DNA from: a bacterium SCSIO 12741
GTDB lineage: Bacteria > Bacteroidota > Bacteroidia > Flavobacteriales_G > Salibacteraceae
Direction: 5' to 3'
DNA: 64,000 nucleotides
NCBI GenBank assembly: GCA_024398055.1
Contig: CP073749.1
Span: forward strand, 1,550,594 to 1,614,593
In this document: positions 45,140 through 52,717 of the stretch, piece by piece
Position numbering within the stretch: position 1 is the stretch's first letter
How the letters are laid out: every line of letters begins with the position of its first letter
Notes under the pieces: model-generated
Seen by the model: the letters and a program-made list of their open reading frames with translations, nothing else
The model's database searches: none
Told to the model about the DNA's origin: nothing
Program-made: the position numbers and the translations under genes

Positions 45140-46102
45140 TTGGATATGAAAAAAAGAATTTACTTGAATCTTCTTCTTGCCGCGGCTCTATTGATAGGCC
45201 CGGCTACCTCTTTTGCCCAAGCCGATTCATCTTCGGCAGCACCTTCGGATACGAGCTACTGGAAAAAAGGAGGAACATTTAGCCTAAATATTGCCCAAAC
45301 CAGTTTGGTTAACTGGGCAGCGGGTGGTGAAAACTCGGTGGCCGCAAACGGTTTATTCAAAGTTTTTGCCAATTACAAAAAAGGAAAATACAATTGGGAA
45401 AATGACCTTTTGGTTGGATACGGGGGAATTTTGTCTGGAGAGGATCCCTGGAACAAAACCGATGACCGTATTGAGTTTAACTCCAAAGGGGGCCGCGAAG
45501 CTGCGAAGAAATGGTACTACTCGGCTTTTATCAATTTCCGTACTCAGATGTTTGATGGTTATGCTTTGCCTAATGACTCAGACCTGATCTCTACCTTCAT
45601 GGCACCTGGTTACCTCACCATGGGTCTCGGTATGGATTACAAGCCAGACGATCATTTTTCGGCTAACATTTCACCGGTTGCTGGTAAAATCACCTTTGTT
45701 GGAAATCAGGATCTGGCCAATTTTGGAGCCTTTGGTGTAGAAGCTGCTACTTATGATACCAATGGTCGAATTATCACCGAAGGTGAAAACATTCGCTACG
45801 AGTTCGGGGGTAACTTATCGCTTCGTTACGTGAATACCATTGCCAAAAACATTGATTTGGACACCAAGATTAATTTCTTCTCCAACTATTTGGATCGTCC
45901 GGGCAATATTGACGTCAACTGGGATTTGCTCCTAAAAATGAAGGTAAACAAGTGGCTTTCAGCAAGTCTAACCACTTCTCTCATCTACGATCACGACATC
46001 GATATCCCGATTGACACGACCGGAGATGGCAAAGAAGATTCCGTAGGTCCTCGTACTCAGTTTAAGGAGGTTCTTGGAGTTGGTTTGAGCCTATCATTTT
46101 AA
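45140..46102 (+). CDS. DUF3078 outer-membrane family protein
   Basis: 320 residues. A signal peptide (NLLLAAALLIGPATSFAQA) is followed by FSLNIAQTSLVNWAAGGENS and WENDLLVGYGG, the DUF3078 hallmark, and a long amphipathic beta region ending in the LGVGLSLSF-type terminal aromatic of an outer-membrane barrel. No activity is known. It is likely co-transcribed with the upstream mscS-type gene. Confidence 0.87.
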   Translation: MDMKKRIYLNLLLAAALLIGPATSFAQADSSSAAPSDTSYWKKGGTFSLNIAQTSLVNWAAGGENSVAANGLFKVFANYKKGKYNWENDLLVGYGGILSGEDPWNKTDDRIEFNSKGGREAAKKWYYSAFINFRTQMFDGYALPNDSDLISTFMAPGYLTMGLGMDYKPDDHFSANISPVAGKITFVGNQDLANFGAFGVEAATYDTNGRIITEGENIRYEFGGNLSLRYVNTIAKNIDLDTKINFFSNYLDRPGNIDVNWDLLLKMKVNKWLSASLTTSLIYDHDIDIPIDTTGDGKEDSVGPRTQFKEVLGVGLSLSF

Positions 46103-46103
46103 A

Positions 46104-46111
46104 TATATTTG
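46104..46111 (+). promoter_or_regulatory. Promoter element of the GH3-family gene
   Basis: TATATTTG matches TAnnTTTG and ends 7 bp before the ATG at 46119. A TTTG at 46084-46087 is 16 bp upstream. The transcript leader would be very short. Confidence 0.5.
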
Positions 46112-46118
46112 AGCCCGT

Positions 46119-47615
46119 ATGGGCCTCAAATCATATCTGGCAAAATACTATGCTTCCTTCCTGGTTGGTCGCTTAAGAAAAGCGGTTGCACAACCGGTGC
46201 AGGAACAGCAAAAGGTGCTTGATCACCTCATTCGATCGTCTCAGAACACGGTTTTCGGAAAGGACCATCATTTCGATCAGATTTCCGATTACGAATCGTT
46301 TAAGAAACAGGTTCCGGTAAGAGACTACGAACAACTTAGGCCCTACATTGATCAGATTCTGGATGGTCAGTCTGATGTTATGTGGCCGGGAAAACCCATC
46401 TACTTGTGCAAGACCTCAGGAACCACTTCTGGTGCCAAGTACATTCCGATTAGTAAAGAATCGATTCACAACCACATCAATTCGGCAAAAATGGCCCTAC
46501 TCTGCTACGTGCATGAAACGGGAAACAGCCAGTTTGTGGATGGAAAAATGATCTTTCTTCAAGGTAGTCCGACTTTAGAAAAAAAGGCAGGAATCAATTT
46601 TGGACGTCTGTCGGGTATTGTGGCTCACCATGTACCGGGCTACCTTCAAAAAAATCGTCTTCCGAGCTTTGAAACCAATAGCATTGAGGATTGGGAAGAA
46701 AAGGTGGATGCCATTGTTGGCGAGACTCAAACAGAAGACCTTCGGCTTATCTCAGGAATCCCATCCTGGGTTCAGATGTACTTTGAAAGGCTCATTAAAT
46801 CAACTGGAAAAAAATCCATCGCCGAAGTATTTCCAAACTTCTCCCTGTTCGTTTATGGAGGGGTAAACTTCAAACCCTACGAATCGATTTTTCAAAAACT
46901 GATTGGACGAAATGTGGATTTGGTAGAGACCTATCCGGCCTCTGAGGGATTCATAGCCTTTCAAGACAGTCAGAAAAATGAGGGCCTCCTTCTGGTGATC
47001 AACGACGGGATATTCTACGAATTTATTCCCACCGACGAATACTTTAATGATAACCCTACAAGGGTAAGCTTGAAGGATGTGGAAGTAGGTGTGAATTATG
47101 CCATCATTCTCAACACCAACGCCGGACTTTGGGGCTACAGCATCGGTGATACCGTAAAATTTGTTTCCAAAAGCCCCTATCGTCTGATAGTAACCGGACG
47201 GATCAAGCATTTTACCTCCGCTTTTGGAGAGCACGTAATTGCCGAAGAGGTGGAAGGTGCAATGAAACATGCCCTGGAAAACAGCGATGCCATTGTACGC
47301 GAATTTCACGTTGCTCCACAGGTAAGTCCGGCATCTGGACTTCCATTTCATCAGTGGTTTGTAGAGTTTGAAAAAGAGCCTTCCCACCCTGATCAATTTG
47401 CGGATTTGCTGGACAAAAAGCTACAGGAAAAAAACCCCTACTACCTGGATTTGATTCAAGGAAACATTTTACGCCCCTTGGTTGTTACTTCGATGAAAGA
47501 TCGAGGCTTTGTAGAGTTTATGAAATCGGCCGGAAAACTGGGTGGACAAAATAAAGTACCCCGATTATCGAATGACCGAAGCATAGCCGATCAACTTGAA
47601 TCGTATGCGCTATAG
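46119..47615 (+). CDS. GH3 auxin-responsive promoter family adenylating enzyme
   Basis: 498 residues. It matches the GH3 family of acyl-acid-amido synthetases: CKTSGTTSGAKYIPISKES (the P-loop-like adenylation motif), VETYPASEGFIAFQD and GDTVKFVSKSPYRLIVTGRIKHFTSAFGEH in the C-terminal half. Plant members conjugate amino acids to jasmonate or auxin. Bacterial members are widespread in Bacteroidota and the substrate is unknown. No signal peptide is present, so it is cytoplasmic. It overlaps the next gene by 11 bp. Confidence 0.9.
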   Translation: MGLKSYLAKYYASFLVGRLRKAVAQPVQEQQKVLDHLIRSSQNTVFGKDHHFDQISDYESFKKQVPVRDYEQLRPYIDQILDGQSDVMWPGKPIYLCKTSGTTSGAKYIPISKESIHNHINSAKMALLCYVHETGNSQFVDGKMIFLQGSPTLEKKAGINFGRLSGIVAHHVPGYLQKNRLPSFETNSIEDWEEKVDAIVGETQTEDLRLISGIPSWVQMYFERLIKSTGKKSIAEVFPNFSLFVYGGVNFKPYESIFQKLIGRNVDLVETYPASEGFIAFQDSQKNEGLLLVINDGIFYEFIPTDEYFNDNPTRVSLKDVEVGVNYAIILNTNAGLWGYSIGDTVKFVSKSPYRLIVTGRIKHFTSAFGEHVIAEEVEGAMKHALENSDAIVREFHVAPQVSPASGLPFHQWFVEFEKEPSHPDQFADLLDKKLQEKNPYYLDLIQGNILRPLVVTSMKDRGFVEFMKSAGKLGGQNKVPRLSNDRSIADQLESYAL

Positions 47616-48306
47616 GTTAATCATTATCGCCCTCACCCCCATTCTTTTATGTGGATCTTGCCTTATTTTCCAACCTGGAATTCATGAAATTTATAGGGAA
47701 AACACCCAAGAAACCTACGACGCGATAATCGTCCCTGGAATTCCATTTGATCCGCCAGAGTGGGACAAAATCATGGAAACCCGGGTTCTTTGGTCGGTAT
47801 ACCTCTACCGCAAAGGAATAACCCAAAACATCATTTTCACCGGGTCTGCCGTTCATAGTCCGTACCGGGAATCCACCATTATGGCTGAATACGCCAAAAA
47901 GTATGGTATCCCTGCCGAACATATATTTGAGGAAGGAAAAGCCGAACACGGGTCGGAAAACTTGTATTACTCCTACAAACTGGCCAAAAAACTGGGATTC
48001 GAAAAGGTAGCCTTAGCCACAGACCCCTATCAGGGTGCCATGATGTTTAAGCACAATCGGAAGTTTGATCTCAACATACCCTACATTCCCTTGCTCTATG
48101 ATTCCTTGTTTACCATGGAATTTGAAGAAGTGAAAATTGATTACCAAAAAGCCTACGTAGACAGTTTTGTTAAGCTCAACGAAAGGCTTTCCCCAATAGA
48201 TCAGTACAAAAACTCCATGGGGCGGCGGGTAAAGCAGCAAATTAAGGATGAAAAGAAGGCCGAGAAAAAGGCCAGGAAAGAAGCCCAGAAAAAGATGGGG
48301 AATTAA
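47605..48306 (+). CDS. SanA/YdcF-like DUF218 membrane-anchored protein
   Basis: 233 residues. The longer frame starts at a TTG (47596); the ATG at 47605 begins MRYRLIIIALTPILLCGSC, a lipoprotein-like N-terminus. The DUF218 fold shows YDAIIVPGIPFDPPEW, NIIFTGSAVHSPYRES and KVALATDPYQGAMM. SanA/YdcF proteins act near the membrane in envelope stress, with uncertain chemistry. It overlaps the GH3-family gene by 11 bp. The C-terminus is highly basic (KKAEKKARKEAQKK). Confidence 0.82.
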   Translation: MRYRLIIIALTPILLCGSCLIFQPGIHEIYRENTQETYDAIIVPGIPFDPPEWDKIMETRVLWSVYLYRKGITQNIIFTGSAVHSPYRESTIMAEYAKKYGIPAEHIFEEGKAEHGSENLYYSYKLAKKLGFEKVALATDPYQGAMMFKHNRKFDLNIPYIPLLYDSLFTMEFEEVKIDYQKAYVDSFVKLNERLSPIDQYKNSMGRRVKQQIKDEKKAEKKARKEAQKKMGN

Positions 48307-48340
48307 TTTTTCTTTCTTTGGTTATCCCATTGGTAGCCAT

Positions 48341-48348
48341 TAATTTTG
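48341..48348 (+). promoter_or_regulatory. Promoter of the TPR membrane-protein gene
   Basis: TAATTTTG matches TAnnTTTG, and TTTG at 48317-48320 is exactly 20 bp upstream as the -33 box. The ATG at 48368 follows 19 bp later. Confidence 0.7.
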
Positions 48349-48367
48349 CCGACCCAATTATAAGCCC

Positions 48368-48883
48368 ATGGTAAATAAGATTATCAAGTACGTTTTGATT
48401 GCCCTTTGCACCGCTATGATGGCCTACGAGTTTTACGAAGGTCACATCGGAAATGGCATCATGTTTATTCTGATTATTGCCGTTATCGTCTTGTTGCTTT
48501 TCAAACATGAGGTTAACCTAATTGCCTTTTTCCAAATCAGAAGGCAAAAGTTTGAAAGTGCCGAAAAGATTTTGGGCTGGGTAAAGCACCCTGAGCAAAT
48601 GCCTAAAAAACAAGAGGCTTATTACTACTTCCTTACCGGATTGTGTGCCTCTCAGGGCAAGAACATGTCAAAAAGTGAGAAGTACTTCAAACGAGCACTG
48701 AACGCCGGATTGAATATGGACCATGACATTGCGATGGCCAATTTAAACTTAGCCGGTATTGCTATGGCTCGCAGACGGAAAAGAGAAGCTATGACCTACC
48801 TGACTCAGGTTAAAAAGCATGATCCACAAAAATTGCTGGCCGACCAGGTGAAGATGCTGAAGAGCAACATGGGTCGCATATAG
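48368..48883 (+). CDS. Small membrane protein with TPR-like helices
   Basis: 171 residues. Two transmembrane helices (about residues 5-22 and 28-46: NGIMFILIIAVIVLLLF) precede a cytoplasmic TPR-like region (QEAYYYFLTGLCASQGKNM then SEKYFKRALNAGLNMDHD and ANLNLAGIAMARRRKREA). It may assemble protein partners at the membrane. No specific function is known. It has its own promoter. Confidence 0.78.
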   Translation: MVNKIIKYVLIALCTAMMAYEFYEGHIGNGIMFILIIAVIVLLLFKHEVNLIAFFQIRRQKFESAEKILGWVKHPEQMPKKQEAYYYFLTGLCASQGKNMSKSEKYFKRALNAGLNMDHDIAMANLNLAGIAMARRRKREAMTYLTQVKKHDPQKLLADQVKMLKSNMGRI

Positions 48884-49000
48884 TTTTCCACAACCTCCTC
48901 ACTTACAGCCATCTGGCATTGCCGCGATTCGAATAGCCAATTAACATCGCGCCGTGTAAAACCTTAGTTTCGATACAAGTGTATTGCGGAATCACCCAGC

Positions 49001-49008
49001 TATATTTG
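49001..49008 (+). promoter_or_regulatory. Promoter element of the response-regulator gene
   Basis: TATATTTG matches TAnnTTTG, 22 bp before the ATG at 49031. Confidence 0.55.
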
Positions 49009-49030
49009 AAATGTTCCAATATTGATACAC

Positions 49031-49423
49031 ATGTCACCTGAATTCTCCAATATCCATGTACTGCTGGTTGAGAACGATGAGATCGCCATCTTCGTTATGG
49101 AAAAGATTCTCAAGCCACATTACCGCTTAACCGTAGCACGTAATGGAATCGAAGCCATCCATTTGGCTCATAAACAGAATTTTGACGTGATTCTTATGGA
49201 TATCGAATTGGGTCATTCCATGGACGGAAGCGAAGTCTTGGAAGCTATGAAGCAAAACGGCATGCCAGACGAAACCTTGGTTTACGCCATCACCGGTTTG
49301 GGCATTCCTGAAGACGAAGAATACTTCCTAAGTTTAGGATTCGACCGCTTCTTCCACAAGCCTATCGATCATCGCCAAATGGCTGAAATAATCCGTCAGG
49401 ATTGTTACGTAAAAACCTTGTAA
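49031..49423 (+). CDS. Single-domain response regulator (receiver only)
   Basis: 130 residues from ATG at 49031; the TTG at 49022 adds 3. The CheY-like receiver shows IHVLLVENDEIAIF (acidic pocket), DVILMDIELG with the phosphoacceptor Asp (about residue 56), YAITGLG and FFHKPID with the conserved Lys. There is no output domain and no adjacent kinase, so it is an orphan receiver that may pass phosphate to a partner or act by protein contact. Confidence 0.9.
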   Translation: MSPEFSNIHVLLVENDEIAIFVMEKILKPHYRLTVARNGIEAIHLAHKQNFDVILMDIELGHSMDGSEVLEAMKQNGMPDETLVYAITGLGIPEDEEYFLSLGFDRFFHKPIDHRQMAEIIRQDCYVKTL

Positions 49424-49440
49424 AAGGTTCCCTTTAAATT

Positions 49441-50112
49441 TTAGAAAGGAGAAATGGTGATTCCCACATTCCAGGGAACCAATCGTTGACCCTTGCCTTC
49501 TTCAAACAAGGTGGAAAGGCTATAATAGCCGGATAAGCCTACCCTTCCATATCCCACTCGAGCTGAAAGTCCATACCGAGTACGCGTTAAATTTGGGTGG
49601 ATAAAGTCTTTGTATACCCCTTCATCGGTCACCACATGGGTGTGTGATCCTAAACGAAACCCTACTTTAAATCCTACAGCAGCCTTCCAGGAGTGTCCAC
49701 TGGAATTGGGCTTGGATCGGTAACGGATTTCAACCGGAATGTCGAAGTAATTGGTAACGTATTTGTTTCGTTTGTAAGAGGAGTCTTCAGGCATCGGTAT
49801 GAATTGAGCATAATCGCCCAAAACGGAATCCTTGTGTAGCAACATAGCATTGTTGTAGTAATTGGCATTGCTATATCCAATACCAATGGCTCCACTCAGG
49901 GTCTTCACCTTAAACTGGTGATCGTACAACAACTGAAAAGATGCTCCAAATCCAAAATCGAAATGGACACCTGCCGGCTGGTTTCCTAAAGACTCGTAGG
50001 TCAGGTCAACTAGAAGGTTATCTTCTTTAATGGGCTTTCCCGTTCTCTGCCCCCGTTGGGCCATGGCTCCAAAGGCCACCATCAACAACAGGGTTGTAAT
50101 CAGTACTCTCAT
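49441..50112 (-). CDS. Outer-membrane beta-barrel protein
   Basis: 223 residues. A signal peptide (MRVLITTLLLMVAFGAMAQ) is followed by alternating beta strands (GVHFDFGFGASFQLLYDHQF, VEIRYRSKP, VGFKVGFRLGSHTH) and a terminal VGITISPF, the pattern of an OmpW/PorT-type barrel. The substrate is unknown. It is convergent with the response regulator, 17 bp apart. Confidence 0.83.
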   Translation of the reverse strand: MRVLITTLLLMVAFGAMAQRGQRTGKPIKEDNLLVDLTYESLGNQPAGVHFDFGFGASFQLLYDHQFKVKTLSGAIGIGYSNANYYNNAMLLHKDSVLGDYAQFIPMPEDSSYKRNKYVTNYFDIPVEIRYRSKPNSSGHSWKAAVGFKVGFRLGSHTHVVTDEGVYKDFIHPNLTRTRYGLSARVGYGRVGLSGYYSLSTLFEEGKGQRLVPWNVGITISPF

Positions 50113-50357
50113 AGCTTTTCAATCGCTGCAAATGTAAGTCATTTCATCACCTCGTACACCTTCCTATTGGGAAAGCCAAGATTTCGCAATGCCTCATTTA
50201 CTTCTTGTGGTTCAATGCAATCCAACTTCCACTCTGAACTCCAAAATTCAACGCTTATTGTACACTGACGACCAACCCTTTGAAAAACTTTCCGTCAATC
50301 CTAAGAGCCACTGAGCCTAATAGCAGGTGGCAAACAATCAATTTCAAACAACGGGCT

Positions 50358-50365
50358 TATTTTTG
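50358..50365 (+). promoter_or_regulatory. Possible promoter element overlapping the VCBS gene start
   Basis: TATTTTTG matches TAnnTTTG but ends only 4 bp before the ATG at 50370, which would give a leaderless message. It could be chance. Confidence 0.3.
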
Positions 50366-50369
50366 CTGC

Positions 50370-52682
50370 ATGAGAAATTTTCTACATAACCTTCTGTTTT
50401 GCCTGGTCTTAGTTCTCACCACGGGAGCCTTAAATGCACAGGTTAAGCTTTCGGAATACGGGAGGTTCGATTCCATTGCGGTATACCAATATGGGGATAG
50501 CCTATACTTCCCTTGGGCCGGCGGGTTTAATGCTCCCCAGTTTTCAAAAATGAATTTGAATGGGGATTCCTTGCCCGATTTATTGATTTTTGATCGAGAT
50601 GGATGGTGTGCCCGACCATTTTTAAATAGTGGAGATCGTGGATTACGTCCTTACCGCTATGCACCGGAGTATGAAGTGGGGTTCCCCAAAATGTGGCACT
50701 ACACGCTCATGCGGGACTACAACCACGACGGGCGAGAAGATATTTTTACCAGCTACAACGGAGACTTTAGGGTATTTGAAAATACCTCAACTGGTTTTTC
50801 CGCCGATTCATTGCAGTTTACCCAACAGCTTTTTAAAGCCCCTTGGGACACCACACAGTTAGAGAATTACCTGACTTGTAAATACTACGCTAATCCACCC
50901 CAATACATTTACACCAATGTATACAACTCCGTAAACGACATGCCCGGAATTGCGGATGTGGACCGGGACGGTGATTTGGATATCCTGGCCTTTGGCAACG
51001 GTTCCGGCTCGGTATACTGGTATGAAAACAAAGGTGCAGATCAAGGCTATCCAGATGAACTCCGGCTTGAGCTTTTAGAGTTGTGCTGGGGCCGATTTAT
51101 GGAAAGCGCCATTGACTTTTCTATGCTTTTGGGAAGCTGTAAGGGCCTTGGACCTAATCTGTCTGGAACCCGCCACAGCGGAGGATCCTCCATTTACCTA
51201 AATGACATGAACTGCAATGGATTGACTGACATTGTATTTGGTGATAACGACTACCGGAATATGATTGCTGGATTCAACACAGGAATGCATTCCAGCGCAA
51301 ACATTACAAATCAGGACACCAGTTACCCATCATCCAACGTTCCTGTAGATGTTATTTCGTTTCCTGCTGCGTATGGTTTTGACGGAGACAACGACGGCCG
51401 AGAGGATTTTGTAGTAGCGCCCAATGCTTCAGAACTGTATATGGACAAAAACCAGGTTCAGATTTACCTCAATAGAGGTTTGGATTCCTGCATAAGGCTT
51501 GCCCGACAACCTGATCCTTACCTCGTAACAGACCTAATCGACTTAGGCACTAATTCTCACCCCCAATTTTTCGATTTGGACCAGGATGGACTCACCGACA
51601 TCCTTTGCGGAAGTATGGGCTATTTCGACACTACTCAAAGAACTTTTGTAAGCAAGATCAGCTATTTCAAGAATACGGGTACCGCTCAAAGAGCAGAGTA
51701 CGTGTTAGCCACCGAAGACTTGCTTGGAGCTGCATCTCCAGCTGATACCGGGTTGCACCCCACGTTTGGAGATATGGACAACGATGGCGATATGGACATG
51801 CTCATTGCCTCTTTCGACGGTTCAGTCTATTACTACGAAAATCAAGCAGCAAGCCCTCAGGATTCAGCCGTTTTTGTTCCTCAATCTACCTCCTACGATC
51901 AAATCTGGCTGGGAAAAAATGCACACCCGTATTTGTTTGATGTAAACAACGACAACAAATTGGATTTACTGGTAGGTTACCAGGGATCATCCATCCAATA
52001 TTTTCAGAACGTAGGTAGCGTTCAAGTCGCTCATTTCGACACTGCTTTTATGGAGCCTAATTTTGGTGGAATCCATCACAGCAATGCCAGCGGGGTTGGA
52101 AACCTCACCATCACCATTCAGGATATAGATACAGCTGGAAAAACGATAGATACCCTTGGAGAAATGAGCTCAGAGCGGATGGTTTTTATCGGATCCTCTG
52201 AAGGCCTTGTATACCTCTACGATCAGTTTAGTCCAAACACCGGTGCTCAATTTAGGATTCGCGACAGTCTATTTCTTTACACCCGAGATGTAAGTCTTTC
52301 CATGGCAGACATTGATGGTGACGAAAAGCCAGATATGATTTATGGACACCGCACCGGAGGGTTAAGTATTTTGATCAAGGATGGTGGCAACACCGTTCCT
52401 CAACCTGTTGACTCCACCGTTAGTGTGAACGAATCCACTATTGAATCTGGGCAATTTAGCTTATTTCCCAACCCCGGAACCGGCGCTGTTTCCATCAAAA
52501 ACCCCAACAACCACCTGATTTCTGCGGTAGAAGTATGGAGTACAACAGGGCAATTGGTCCAACGATTTGAAGAGCTAAATAATTCTCAATTTGAAATTAT
52601 TAACCAAAAGCCAGGCATATATTTGATTCGAATTACCCACGAAAAGGGTATCTTCACTACAAGGTATCTACTGGCACCTTAA
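50370..52682 (+). CDS. Secreted VCBS/FG-GAP repeat protein with T9SS sorting domain (first of a tandem pair)
   Basis: 770 residues from ATG at 50370, which opens the signal peptide LLFCLVLVLTTGALNAQ; the frame extends to 50280. The body has many VCBS/FG-GAP calcium-type loops (DYNHDGREDIF, DVDRDGDLDIL, DMDNDGDMDML, DVNNDNKLDLL, DIDGDEKPDMI), giving a beta-propeller. The end is a T9SS type A domain (LFPNPGTGAVSI, PGIYLIRI). It is about as long as and closely similar to the next gene. Confidence 0.9.
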   Translation: MRNFLHNLLFCLVLVLTTGALNAQVKLSEYGRFDSIAVYQYGDSLYFPWAGGFNAPQFSKMNLNGDSLPDLLIFDRDGWCARPFLNSGDRGLRPYRYAPEYEVGFPKMWHYTLMRDYNHDGREDIFTSYNGDFRVFENTSTGFSADSLQFTQQLFKAPWDTTQLENYLTCKYYANPPQYIYTNVYNSVNDMPGIADVDRDGDLDILAFGNGSGSVYWYENKGADQGYPDELRLELLELCWGRFMESAIDFSMLLGSCKGLGPNLSGTRHSGGSSIYLNDMNCNGLTDIVFGDNDYRNMIAGFNTGMHSSANITNQDTSYPSSNVPVDVISFPAAYGFDGDNDGREDFVVAPNASELYMDKNQVQIYLNRGLDSCIRLARQPDPYLVTDLIDLGTNSHPQFFDLDQDGLTDILCGSMGYFDTTQRTFVSKISYFKNTGTAQRAEYVLATEDLLGAASPADTGLHPTFGDMDNDGDMDMLIASFDGSVYYYENQAASPQDSAVFVPQSTSYDQIWLGKNAHPYLFDVNNDNKLDLLVGYQGSSIQYFQNVGSVQVAHFDTAFMEPNFGGIHHSNASGVGNLTITIQDIDTAGKTIDTLGEMSSERMVFIGSSEGLVYLYDQFSPNTGAQFRIRDSLFLYTRDVSLSMADIDGDEKPDMIYGHRTGGLSILIKDGGNTVPQPVDSTVSVNESTIESGQFSLFPNPGTGAVSIKNPNNHLISAVEVWSTTGQLVQRFEELNNSQFEIINQKPGIYLIRITHEKGIFTTRYLLAP

Positions 52683-52717
52683 CGTGCGCTAAGGATTAGT
52701 TTTTAAAACAGCAAACT

